Source: Verrucomicrobiota bacterium (GTDB lineage: Bacteria > Verrucomicrobiota > Verrucomicrobiia > Chthoniobacterales > UBA10450). From it: a stretch of 32,594 nt of DNA. Made by a program: the position numbers and the translations under genes. Below the pieces are notes generated by a model that saw only the letters and a list, made by a program, of their open reading frames with translations, did not search any database and was not told the DNA's origin. The DNA lies in the NCBI GenBank assembly GCA_003218135.1, contig QHNQ01000036.1, positions 1 through 32,594 on the forward strand. The letters are read 5' to 3'. This document shows, one piece after another, positions 14,688 to 21,951 of this stretch (within the stretch, counting starts at the first letter, position 1; each line of letters begins with the position of its first letter).

Positions 14688-15704
14688 ATGGATTCACTTT
14701 ATCTTGTCGGTATCGCAGTGCTGGCGCTTTTCGCGTTCGTGCTGGCGGTCATTCTTTTTAACTTTTTCGGTCTCTGGCTTCGGGCACGAATCGCAAATGC
14801 TCCGGTGAGTCTTGGCAAAATGATCGGGATGCGGCTGCGCAAGGTGCCAGTTGGATTAATCGTCGATAATCGGATTACCGCTGTGAAAGCAGGCATCGAG
14901 ATTCCGAGCGATCCGCTCGAGGCGCATTATCTGGCGGGTGGCGATGTCAATCATGTTATTCTGGCTTTGATCGCGGCAGACAAGGCCGGGATTTCGTTGG
15001 ATTTCAATCGGGCTTGCGCAATTGATCTGGCCACGAAGGGCACCGGCAAAACGGTTCTCGAAGCGGTGCGGACGAGCATCAATCCGAAGGTGATCGACGC
15101 GCCGAGTCCCAACATGGGACGGAGCACGATCGACGGCGTCGCGCAAGACGGAATCGGCGTAAAGGTGAAAGCGCGCGTGACGGTGCGTTCGCATCTCGAT
15201 CGCTTCGTCGGCGGCGCGACGGAGGAGACAATTATCGCGCGGGTTGGTGAGGGAATCGTTAGCTCGATCGGCTCGGCGAAAACCTACAAGGATGTTCTGG
15301 AAAATCCGGATCGCATTTCAAAAACCGTGCTGGCGAAAGGGCTCGACAGCGGGACTGCATTCGAAATCTTGTCGATCGATATCGCCGACGTCGATGTGGG
15401 CGACAACATCGGCGCGAAACTTCAGACCGAGCAGGCCGAAGCCGACAAGCGTGTCGCGCAAGCCAAAGCGGAAGTGCGTCGCGCCGCGGCGGTCGCAGTG
15501 GAACAGGAGATGCGCGCCAAGACGCAGGAGATGCGGGCCAAAGTTGTTGAAGCTGAAGCGCTCGTGCCGCAGGCCATGGCCGATGCCTTTCGCGCCGGCA
15601 ATCTTGGGATCATGGATTATGTCCGGATGAAAAATGTCCAAGCCGATACTTCCATGCGCGAATCAATCGCCGGCGGAGACAAGCCGCGGACGGACGGAAC
15701 GTGA
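14688..15704 (+). CDS. floA: Flotillin-like protein FloA
   Basis: The 338-residue protein has one N-terminal membrane segment (about 5-27). An SPFH-type domain follows with the FloA-characteristic text [21 protein letters not shown] and a C-terminal helical region rich in Glu, Ala and Gln (about 250-310, [20 protein letters not shown]). FloA assembles in functional membrane microdomains in the inner membrane and affects membrane fluidity and signalling-protein organisation. The length fits the family (about 330). The ATG at 14688 starts directly before the membrane segment. A membrane-anchored proline-rich protein follows 44 bases downstream in the same direction. Confidence 0.94.
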   Translation: MDSLYLVGIAVLALFAFVLAVILFNFFGLWLRARIANAPVSLGKMIGMRLRKVPVGLIVDNRITAVKAGIEIPSDPLEAHYLAGGDVNHVILALIAADKAGISLDFNRACAIDLATKGTGKTVLEAVRTSINPKVIDAPSPNMGRSTIDGVAQDGIGVKVKARVTVRSHLDRFVGGATEETIIARVGEGIVSSIGSAKTYKDVLENPDRISKTVLAKGLDSGTAFEILSIDIADVDVGDNIGAKLQTEQAEADKRVAQAKAEVRRAAAVAVEQEMRAKTQEMRAKVVEAEALVPQAMADAFRAGNLGIMDYVRMKNVQADTSMRESIAGGDKPRTDGT

Positions 15705-15748
15705 TTCAGTGATCGTAGTGATGTAACGACTCAACGATCGCCCACCGA

Positions 15749-16402
15749 ATGCTCGCAGTTCATCTCGAAAATCTACTTTTTCTTCTGCTTCTGGTGGTCG
15801 CCGGCTTGTTCCAGTTACTGGGGAGAGCTGCCCGCAAGAGAAGCGGAGAGGAAGAAAAACAAGCGCCGAAACCTGCACCGCAAATGACGAAACCAATTCC
15901 GCGGGTGGCAAAGGAGTCCGATCAGGAACGCATTCGCAAATTCCTTGAAGCGCTCGGCCAACCGTCTGCATCGAAGCCGCCTCCGCCTGTGATGCCTCGC
16001 ACCGACATCCCACCAAGACCGTTGGCACCGGTGCGGCCGCCGGTTGAACCGTTGATACCGCGTTGGAAACTCACGCCGGAAGAGCGGCGCAAACGTCCCT
16101 ACATTCTGAAAGAAAGCTCTTTGCCGGGCAGTGTCACGCCGGCGGAGCAAATTTCTGCGCCAGCGATGACGATTGCGCCTGCGTTCGAGGTTCACGAAGG
16201 ACCGTTACCGATCGAACCGCCCCCGGTTATCAAAACGCCGATGGAAACTTACGCCGCAGCCACGCGCGCAGTTCCCAAAGGCGCAGATTTAAAAACAGAC
16301 ATCGCTATCTTGCTTGCATCGAAATCCGGTTTGCGCGACGCAATCATTCTACGCGAAATTTTCGGACCGCCCCGAAGTTTGCAAGCTCTCGATCTGCTGT
16401 AG
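15749..16402 (+). CDS. Membrane-anchored proline-rich protein downstream of floA
   Basis: The 217-residue protein has a single N-terminal membrane segment (about 7-25, ENLLFLLLLVVAGLFQLLG) and then an Arg/Lys-rich stretch, so the rest is probably cytoplasmic. A long Pro-rich low-complexity region (about 40-180) leads to a compact C-terminal helix block, LRDAIILREIFGPPRSLQAL. This tail, REI-GPP-SLQ, is the recognisable part of an uncharacterised protein type that I associate with floA in this phylum. A role as a partner of flotillin is inference from position and topology. The TAG stop sits in a TGTAG that could be the head of a further palindromic repeat. Confidence 0.8.
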   Translation: MLAVHLENLLFLLLLVVAGLFQLLGRAARKRSGEEEKQAPKPAPQMTKPIPRVAKESDQERIRKFLEALGQPSASKPPPPVMPRTDIPPRPLAPVRPPVEPLIPRWKLTPEERRKRPYILKESSLPGSVTPAEQISAPAMTIAPAFEVHEGPLPIEPPPVIKTPMETYAAATRAVPKGADLKTDIAILLASKSGLRDAIILREIFGPPRSLQALDLL

Positions 16403-16420
16403 CGGCCGCTGATCTCTTTC

Positions 16421-16438
16421 TGCGCTGAGAACAGCGCA
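16421..16438. terminator. Hairpin downstream of the floA pair
   Basis: TGCGCTG-AGAA-CAGCGCA forms a perfect 7-bp stem 18 bases after the stop codon. No T-run follows, so it may instead be a dispersed palindrome. The rest of 16439-16649 holds no convincing gene. Confidence 0.4.
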
Positions 16439-16649
16439 CCCCACAGCGCCATGCCCTTGAGCTTCCGCGCAAAGCTCGTCCTCTCGCTGCCTTTCCAAAC
16501 GCCAGCGCGGTGGAATTTGGCAGTCAGCCTGGGCGCCGAATGAAAAATTCGCGCACATATTTGCCTAACCGAGGCGACCAAACCAGCTTCTGAATCCGAA
16601 CTCAACCCTTAGTCGTTTCTCGGTTTCTCCCGGAAGGAAGTCAAAAACC

Positions 16650-16874
16650 GTGGACATCTACATATACATGCAGGGGCAACGACGCGGCCCTTACGAAAAG
16701 GCGCAACTGGAAGAAATGTGGAACGGCGGCCAAATTCCTGCGGACACGTTGTACTGGCACGAGGGTATGCCCCAGTGGGCGGTGATCGCTGATCTTTTTG
16801 CTAACACCACGATCGCGCCTCCCTTGTCTTTGGACGCCGGCAACGCCGAGTCGATGACGTTTCCCGCATCGTGA
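16650..16874 (+). CDS. Small GYF_2-domain protein
   Basis: The 74-residue protein is essentially one GYF-type domain: IYMQGQRRGPYEKAQLEEMW, then GQIPADTLYWHEGMPQWAVIADLF. The conserved elements are the aromatic strand, RGPY, the helix with Leu/Trp, and the D-x-x-x-W-x-x-G-M-x-x-W block. In bacteria this domain usually accompanies membrane proteins and probably binds proline-rich peptides; the floA-linked proline-rich protein just upstream is a tempting partner (inference only). The start is a GTG at 16650 supported by AAGGAAG about ten bases upstream; no ATG precedes the domain. Confidence 0.82.
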   Translation: MDIYIYMQGQRRGPYEKAQLEEMWNGGQIPADTLYWHEGMPQWAVIADLFANTTIAPPLSLDAGNAESMTFPAS

Positions 16875-17217
16875 ATGCGGGTTAGCGCATGTTTCAGAAC
16901 AGGGTCAGTTTGCGGCCAGCGCAGCATCTACATCTGGGAAAATCTGAAATACTTGATCATGCGTTAAGTGACTGTGTGAGAGCAGGCGAAACGTCCAGAT
17001 CGATTTCGCCTTTCAGCGGCAGGACATTCAACTGGTGTTGGCGCGCCATCAGAGTGGTTGAGGAAGCGTTTGCTTTCATCAACCCTTTTCAATCGTGAAT
17101 GCGTCACCATCCGGGCGTATCGGTCACGATTTTCAAGGCGTGGCATGCAGGGAAGCGGCTACAAGTCGGAAACGCTTGAGCTTCACGTTAGAATCCGTAG
17201 TTTCAGACTTTCCAAAA
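16875..17217. other. Intergenic region with no recognised feature
   Basis: The stretch lies between the GYF gene and tRNA-Leu(CAA). Open frames of 60-90 codons occur but look like chance, with no domain, signal peptide or Shine-Dalgarno. No tRNA-like or strong hairpin structure was found. Confidence 0.5.
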
Positions 17218-17301
17218 GCCGGCGTGGCGGAATTGGCAGACGCGCTGGACTCAAAATCCAGTGGCCGCAAGGCCGTGTGGGTTCGAGCCCCTCCGCCGGC
17301 A
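17218..17301 (+). tRNA. tRNA-Leu (CAA)
   Basis: An 84-base class II tRNA. Acceptor GCCGGCG pairs with CGCCGGC. The anticodon stem CTGGA/TCCAG encloses loop CTCAAAA with anticodon CAA. The variable arm (GGCCGCAAGGCC) and T arm GTGGGTTCGAGCCCCTC are in place. The discriminator is A and no CCA is encoded. Confidence 0.96.
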
Positions 17302-17316
17302 GATTCTCTGACGCTG

Positions 17317-17340
17317 GGTGTTGAGCGTTCGACGTTGAAC
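17317..17340. repeat. Short GTTGAGCGTTCGACGTTGAAC-type repeat
   Basis: Two to three degenerate GTTGRRCGTT units follow directly after tRNA-Leu(CAA). They are related to the longer array at 5009-5100. Confidence 0.5.
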
Positions 17341-17385
17341 CCGTGATTTCCATCTGGGTGCGGCCAGCGAATTCGAAAGATACCT

Positions 17386-17414
17386 CCCGCCTTCGCATCA
17401 AACCTACGGCGCGG
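17386..17414. repeat. Dispersed CGCCTTCGC...ACGGCG repeat, copy 3
   Basis: CCCGCCTTCGC, a variable centre, then CTACGGCG. It resembles the copies at 1480 and 14585. Confidence 0.6.
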
Positions 17415-17510
17415 CAGGCGGCTCCGCTCGACGTGACAACCTTTGTTTTCGGTGATCGCATCATATCACTGGCGTTTGTCGAGTGAGATGCCTTGGCAGA
17501 TGATCCAAAA

Positions 17511-17556
17511 TAATTGGGAACTTCGCGTTTTGTTTCCTGTAGGAAATAATAGATCA
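17511..17556 (+). promoter_or_regulatory. Putative ECF-type promoter of the sigma-factor gene
   Basis: GGAACTTCGCGTTT (17517-17530) is followed after two bases by TTTCCTGTAGGAA (17533-17545). The block recurs at 20666-20694 with 27 of 29 core bases identical. GGAAC is the classical -35 core of ECF promoters. The TTCCT-GT-AGGAA inverted repeat would overlap the -10 region and could be an operator. It lies about 70 bases before the sigma-factor start. Confidence 0.65.
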
Positions 17557-17612
17557 GAGGTCGCGCAAAAAGACGACTACGAACGGCCCTGCACTTGGCA
17601 TTTTCTGCTTGT

Positions 17613-18416
17613 ATGGCGAAGGGAAGACCACAATGTTCATTCGTGAACGGGAAGAACGGCCACGCGGATGCAGACGGACCGCATGATTTTGTAACTACCC
17701 GCTGGAGCTTGATTCTTTCGGCCGCGAAGTCGGACAATCAGGAACAAGATGCGTGCAACGCGCTAGCCGAGCTCTGCCGGACTTATTGGCGGCCCATATT
17801 CTCATTTGTTTGCGCACGTGGCCATTCGACAGAGGATGCGCAGGACCTCACGCAGGATTTTTTTGCGATCATACTAAAGGACAACTGGCTGCAGCACGCA
17901 GATCGCAGCCGGGGCCGGTTTCGTTCGCTCTTGCTCAAGTCACTTCAAAACTTTCTCATTAATGCCACCGAGAGAACTCATGCGCGTAAGCGTGGCGGTG
18001 AGGTGGAATTTGTTTCATGGGACGACTGGGCAGCGGAAGAGCGGTCGCATCTATCTCTCTCCGCGCGCACGCTCGATTCGCTACCGCCGGAGCGAGTGTT
18101 CGATCTTACGTGGGCTACAACGGTGGTAGAACACGCGCTTCAACGCTTGCGCGAAGAATGCGAAAGCAAAGGCAAGCTCTGGCTTTTCCAATCGCTGAGC
18201 CGCCACCTGACAGAGGAACGCGATGAAGTGTCATATGCCGGCCTTTGCTCGGAACTGGGAGTGGCAGAGACTGTGGTGAAAAAACAACTGCACAAGATGC
18301 GGCAGCGTTACCGGTCCTTGCTGCGCGCCGAAGTTTCGCGCACGGTCGACAATCCCGCCGACGTGGACGACGAAATCCGTTACCTGTGTGCGTCACTCGC
18401 AACAGGAACCGAGTAA
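17613..18416 (+). CDS. ECF-type sigma factor linked to a Ser/Thr kinase
   Basis: The 267-residue sigma-70-family protein is longer than classical ECF factors. Region 2 is seen as CRTYWRPIFSFVCARGHSTEDAQDLTQDFF (about 55-84), followed by RGRFRSLLLKSLQNFL. Region 4 (about 206-235) reads VSYAGLCSELGVAETVVKKQL, then HKMRQRYRSLL. The FVTTRWSLIL opening and this pattern match the STK-associated ECF groups abundant in Planctomycetota, Acidobacteriota and Verrucomicrobiota. No anti-sigma gene adjoins; the partner is the kinase starting five bases after its stop. In such systems the kinase is thought to control the sigma factor by phosphorylation. The ATG at 17613 is chosen; an in-frame TTG at 17595 and a GTG at 17643 are alternatives, none with a good Shine-Dalgarno. 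Confidence 0.9.
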   Translation: MAKGRPQCSFVNGKNGHADADGPHDFVTTRWSLILSAAKSDNQEQDACNALAELCRTYWRPIFSFVCARGHSTEDAQDLTQDFFAIILKDNWLQHADRSRGRFRSLLLKSLQNFLINATERTHARKRGGEVEFVSWDDWAAEERSHLSLSARTLDSLPPERVFDLTWATTVVEHALQRLREECESKGKLWLFQSLSRHLTEERDEVSYAGLCSELGVAETVVKKQLHKMRQRYRSLLRAEVSRTVDNPADVDDEIRYLCASLATGTE

Positions 18417-18421
18417 TTGCA

Positions 18422-20473
18422 ATGACAGATTCACATCTACGCTCCGATCCACTTCCAAGCGCTACCAAAGAGCACACAAAATGCGAGAGGTGTGGAGCAA
18501 CCATGCGACTCGACACCGGAGTTTGCGTGAGTTGCCTCCTGCGCGAGGGGTTGGAAGGCGGTGATGAGGTTTCTCACGTGTTTTATCAGAGCGTTCTCGC
18601 CGAGGTGGACGCGCCGCACAAGTCGTGGTTCCTGGGAAATTACGAAATTCTCGAGCAGATCGGTTGCGGCGGCATGGGCGTGATCTATCGCGCCAGGCAA
18701 CGACATACTCGCCGCATCGTCGCGGTAAAGCGCGTCCTTAGTTATCGCGCTGATTCACCCGGAGCACTGCAGCGTTTCCGACGAGAAGCACAGGCGATTG
18801 CCAGTCTGGATCACCCGAACATCCTCCCGATTTACGAAGTGAGCGAAAGCGAGGACGGGCTGCCGTTTTTCAGCATGAAGTTCGCAGAGAAGGGAAGTTT
18901 GCACGAGAATGCGGCTTCTCTGCGCGACCAACCGCGGAAGTCCGTTGAACTCATGGCAAAGGTCGCGAGTGCTGTTGAATACGCGCACAGCCGTGGAGTG
19001 CTCCATCGCGACCTTAAACCGGGGAACATTCTACTCGACGATCGCGACGAACCATTGGTGAGCGATTTCGGTTTGGCAAAACTACTGGACGCCGACAACG
19101 ATCTTACACGGTCGCTGACTACGTTCGGAACCGCAGGTTTTATCGCCCCCGAACAAGCCGGTCACGCAGCGGTCGATTTTACCCCAGTTGCCGATGTTTA
19201 CAGTCTCGGCGCAGTTCTGTTCAACGTGCTTGCCGGACGTCCACCATTCCTGGGTTCCAATCCGGTTTCCGTGATTCGCCAAGCATCTGAAACGCAGGCG
19301 CCTAAATTACGCTCGCTGGCGCCATCGCTCGATCGAGATTTGGAGACGATTTGTGCACGCTGTCTCGAACGTGATCCAAAAGCGCGCTACCAGGCCGCCG
19401 GAGACCTCGCAGCTGATCTGGAACGGTGGCTTGATGGTCGTCCGATCATTGCCCGCCCGGTTTCACCTCCAGCGCGGATCTGGCGCTGGTCGCGTCGTAA
19501 TCCGAAATTGGTTGCCGCGGGCATTGCGGGTCTTGTATTCGGCGCGACTGCGGTCTCGTTCTTCCGCGGTGATGTTTTTCGAGCGTCGCAGTTTAATCCG
19601 CCTGACAAGACTATTGCAGTTTTGCCGTTCAGCGATGTTAGCGAGACCACAAATCAGGGATACAAGCGCGCCGTTCCGGTTTCCGCGCACGAAGAACCCG
19701 GCAATGGCGTATACGACCTTTATCTACAGCGGCCGTTCGCGGATGTAACTCATCCGACAGGAATAACCGGTACCGGAATTAGCGTGCCCGTACAGAATCC
19801 AGTTATTCCATTCACAGTTCCGGATTCCACCTCTCCGGCAGATTCCGACACGCGCCGCCCGGAGACTCGCGTGACCGCTGCGCCTCCAGAGACGGGAGTC
19901 ACTACCGGTGTGCGTGATCGCGCATCGGAAGCCGGTCTGCGAACGAACAAAATTACAGCGGACGTCAGCGGTGCGCCTCCAGGGACGGGAGTTACTACCA
20001 GTGTGCGTGATCGCGCATCGGAAGCCGGTTTGCGAACCAACAAAATTACAGCGGACGGGCCAGCGTCCATTCAGGGGTTTGTCAAAGATCCAAAAGGCGA
20101 TCCGATTAAAGGCACAGATGTTCGGATCGAATCGCGAGACGGGAAACAGGTGTTCAGCACAGTTAAGACCGACTCAAAGGGCCGCTATATTTCACAGGGA
20201 CTCCAACCGGGTGTTTACCGGGTAACATTGCTTGTGAATGGCGCGGTCAAGGCTTCGATCATGAACACGCAGACCAAGGCGAATCAACCGACTCAGCTAA
20301 ATTTCGATTTCAAGCCCACATCCCAGGCAGGTAACAACACAACGGGCCGAAAGCATATGGTATGGGTGCCAAATCGTACCGGGAGCCATATCGGCGGTAA
20401 TTGGGTCGAAGTCGATGACGAGGGAAACCCGCATTTCGATTCCAACGTTCAGACATACAACGTTCGTCGTTGA
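18422..20473 (+). CDS. Transmembrane Ser/Thr protein kinase with C-terminal carboxypeptidase-regulatory-like domain
   Basis: The 683-residue kinase starts with a zinc ribbon (Cys21, 24, 35, 38). The kinase domain (about 74-337) is complete: G-loop GCGGMG (81-86), Lys103 in AVKRV, HRDLKPGN (195-202), DFGLAK (215-220) and APEQ (242-245). One membrane segment (about 363-381) is followed by a short KTIAVLPFSDVS piece. That piece looks like the start of the TolB/FlgO-like domain common in such kinases, but it breaks off after about 12 residues. Then come a low-complexity region, a 31-residue repeat in two copies (about 487-545), a carboxypeptidase-regulatory-like beta domain (about 548-632) and a tail KHMVWVPNRTGSHIGGNW. 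The last two parts are near-duplicates of the secreted protein encoded at 20723. The catalytic domain is cytoplasmic and the C-terminal domain presumably outside, as a sensor. It is in an operon with the sigma gene. Confidence 0.92.
   Translation: MTDSHLRSDPLPSATKEHTKCERCGATMRLDTGVCVSCLLREGLEGGDEVSHVFYQSVLAEVDAPHKSWFLGNYEILEQIGCGGMGVIYRARQRHTRRIVAVKRVLSYRADSPGALQRFRREAQAIASLDHPNILPIYEVSESEDGLPFFSMKFAEKGSLHENAASLRDQPRKSVELMAKVASAVEYAHSRGVLHRDLKPGNILLDDRDEPLVSDFGLAKLLDADNDLTRSLTTFGTAGFIAPEQAGHAAVDFTPVADVYSLGAVLFNVLAGRPPFLGSNPVSVIRQASETQAPKLRSLAPSLDRDLETICARCLERDPKARYQAAGDLAADLERWLDGRPIIARPVSPPARIWRWSRRNPKLVAAGIAGLVFGATAVSFFRGDVFRASQFNPPDKTIAVLPFSDVSETTNQGYKRAVPVSAHEEPGNGVYDLYLQRPFADVTHPTGITGTGISVPVQNPVIPFTVPDSTSPADSDTRRPETRVTAAPPETGVTTGVRDRASEAGLRTNKITADVSGAPPGTGVTTSVRDRASEAGLRTNKITADGPASIQGFVKDPKGDPIKGTDVRIESRDGKQVFSTVKTDSKGRYISQGLQPGVYRVTLLVNGAVKASIMNTQTKANQPTQLNFDFKPTSQAGNNTTGRKHMVWVPNRTGSHIGGNWVEVDDEGNPHFDSNVQTYNVRR
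19879..20057 (+). repeat. 93-base tandem repeat inside the kinase gene
   Basis: Two copies (19879-19964 and 19972-20057) lie at a spacing of 93 bases, i.e. 31 codons, and differ at only a few bases. Each encodes TGVTT-VRDRASEAGLRTNKI and flanking residues. The high identity points to recent duplication. Confidence 0.9.
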
Positions 20474-20580
20474 TGGTGTTGAAAACGGCTACGACGAAGG
20501 GACGACCAAACGTCAAAGGTCGTGATTGGGACGTCGCTTTGAGAAAACGCTTCTAATCTGTAGCCACGCCCTGCGGGTTG

Positions 20581-20611
20581 TGTGATCGCGCCTCATAGAG
20601 GCGCGGTCACA
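20581..20611. terminator. Strong hairpin between kinase and secreted-protein genes
   Basis: TGTGATCGCGCCTC and GAGGCGCGGTCACA pair over 14 bases (one G-T) with a 3-base loop. It follows the kinase stop by about 105 bases and precedes the second ECF-type promoter block. The lack of a T-run leaves open that it is a dispersed palindrome rather than a true terminator. Confidence 0.5.
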
Positions 20612-20659
20612 GCAATAGTCCACTCGCGGAAACTTCGTTTTTTCCCTGATTCGGCAAAT

Positions 20660-20705
20660 TATTTCGGAACTTCGCGTTTCATTTCCTGTAGGAACTAGTG
20701 AATCA
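20660..20705 (+). promoter_or_regulatory. Putative ECF-type promoter of the secreted-protein gene
   Basis: GGAACTTCGCGTTT (20666-20679), two bases, then TTTCCTGTAGGAA (20682-20694) repeats the block before the sigma gene almost exactly. AT-rich flanks and a trailing ATCA are also shared. The gene start follows 28 bases after the block. Confidence 0.68.
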
Positions 20706-20722
20706 TCAAAATATATTCACTT

Positions 20723-21256
20723 ATGTTTATTAAATCATTGCAGATTGGGTTCATGGGGTTGTTTCTCTGTGTTGCGAACGCCTGGGCTGGGCCGTCAAGC
20801 ATTCAGGGGGTCGTTACGGACATCAAAGGGCAACCGATTAAAGGCGCGGATGTTCGGATTGAATCGAAAGATGGCAAACAGGTGTTCGCCACGGCCAAGA
20901 CCGATGGAAAGGGGCGCTACATTTCACAGGGCCTGCAACCGGCCGTCTACCGGGTGACGCTGATGGTCAACGGCGCGGTTAAGGCGTCGATCACGAATAC
21001 AAAAACCAAGGCCGATCAGGTGACACAACTCAATTTTGATCTAAGACCATTGCCAGCCGCGCAAGTAAAAGCCGCGGAAAAGAAAGGCAAACACATGGTC
21101 TGGGTACCGCCCTCGACGGGAACCCACACGGGCGGCCACTGGGAAGAGGTTCCCGACGGCGCAACCAGCGCAGGCTCGTTGAACGTCCAGCGAGCCAACG
21201 CCGAAGCATTCCAGCGCCAAGCGCAAACCATGGGTTCGGGCGGAACTGGCAGGTAG
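20723..21256 (+). CDS. Secreted carboxypeptidase-regulatory-like protein, paralogue of the kinase C-terminus
   Basis: The 177-residue protein has a signal peptide (1-22, ending NAWA before GPSS). A carboxypeptidase-regulatory-like beta-sandwich domain (about 26-110) begins SIQGVVTDIKGQPIKGADVR and contains GKGRYISQGLQPAVYRVTL. The tail has KHMVWVPPSTGTHTGGHW and a Gln/Ala-rich C-terminus. Nearly the whole domain and the KHMVWVP tail match the kinase residues 548-664, also at the DNA level, so one arose from the other by duplication. Such domains are structural, binding or plug-like, not enzymatic. Position and shared promoter-like block suggest that it is a target of the sigma factor and perhaps a ligand or competitor for the kinase sensor (inference). 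Confidence 0.88.
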   Translation: MFIKSLQIGFMGLFLCVANAWAGPSSIQGVVTDIKGQPIKGADVRIESKDGKQVFATAKTDGKGRYISQGLQPAVYRVTLMVNGAVKASITNTKTKADQVTQLNFDLRPLPAAQVKAAEKKGKHMVWVPPSTGTHTGGHWEEVPDGATSAGSLNVQRANAEAFQRQAQTMGSGGTGR

Positions 21257-21450
21257 CCTAAGCCACCTTGCTCAAACGAAAAATTGCACTGCATCGTCTG
21301 TGTTAGTGCAGTTGAAGCCAGCTTTTTCAGCGACTCGATCGCGTTTAGCGGCTCTAAAATGTGGGTACGGTGCGCTTCGTCAGTGCATCGAAGAGAGGCA
21401 GCACGCTACGCAATATTTTGCTGTGAGAGACAGCGTCCGATCGTGCATAT

Positions 21451-21864
21451 TCAAGCGGGCGGTTGCGCCGTCAAAAATAAGGTCCTTACAGACTCTCGCG
21501 AGAGTGCAACAATCGTGAAGACTCCGAGAATTGTTCCGAAAGGAATGAAGAGACATTCGATGCAAGCCACGACGAGCGCGAAGGAGTAAGCTTTGCAGCG
21601 GGAAAGGCATCGGCCGGCAATGAGAATACAAATCGCCATTGTAACACCGGCGAGGAAGAAGAGCGCGCCCAGCGCAACGAAGATCCACCCAAGAAACGCT
21701 GGCGGCGGTTCCTGGTTACCAGGGCCGGGATGGTGAGCAGCATAAAGCAAGAACACGCCGACGATGGAATACAAGAGGGGAAAAAACGAAACCAGCGCCG
21801 CGAAGCCGGCGACTACGTAATGAAAAATGGCGAGTAATCGGAGATGTTCGTTATCCTGGTTCAT
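21451..21864 (-). CDS. Small four-helix membrane protein
   Basis: The 137-residue protein has four hydrophobic segments (about 10-42 split in two, 58-84 and 93-118) and begins NEHLRLLAIFHYVVAGFAAL. The pattern LRLLAIFHYV, then FLGWIFVALGALFFLAG, then IAGRCLSRCKAYSFALVVACIECLFIPFGTILGVFTI is a recurrent uncharacterised membrane family of bacteria. No function is known. The ATG at 21864 gives a short hydrophilic lead before the first segment. It is followed on the left by about 190 bases without a gene, and upstream lies the amt gene on the same strand. Confidence 0.85.
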   Translation of the reverse strand: MNQDNEHLRLLAIFHYVVAGFAALVSFFPLLYSIVGVFLLYAAHHPGPGNQEPPPAFLGWIFVALGALFFLAGVTMAICILIAGRCLSRCKAYSFALVVACIECLFIPFGTILGVFTIVALSRESVRTLFLTAQPPA

Positions 21865-21951
21865 TCACTAACAGACTGTTCTGCTGTCTTACTCCCACTT
21901 TTGCTCATGCTCATACGCACTCCGATTCAGGAGCAAGAGCAAGAAGATGAT

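Noticed and set aside
16249-16605. 118-codon minus-strand frame downstream of the floA pair
   Set aside because: Half is antisense to the 217-residue gene and the other half has no signature; kept as non-coding.
1481-17414. CRISPR-like interpretation of the recurring short repeats
   Set aside because: Copies are widely dispersed, vary in sequence and are not regularly spaced; no cas genes are present.
12029-20611. Classical rho-independent terminators
   Set aside because: The strong hairpins lack a following T-run, so they are reported only as possible terminators with low confidence.
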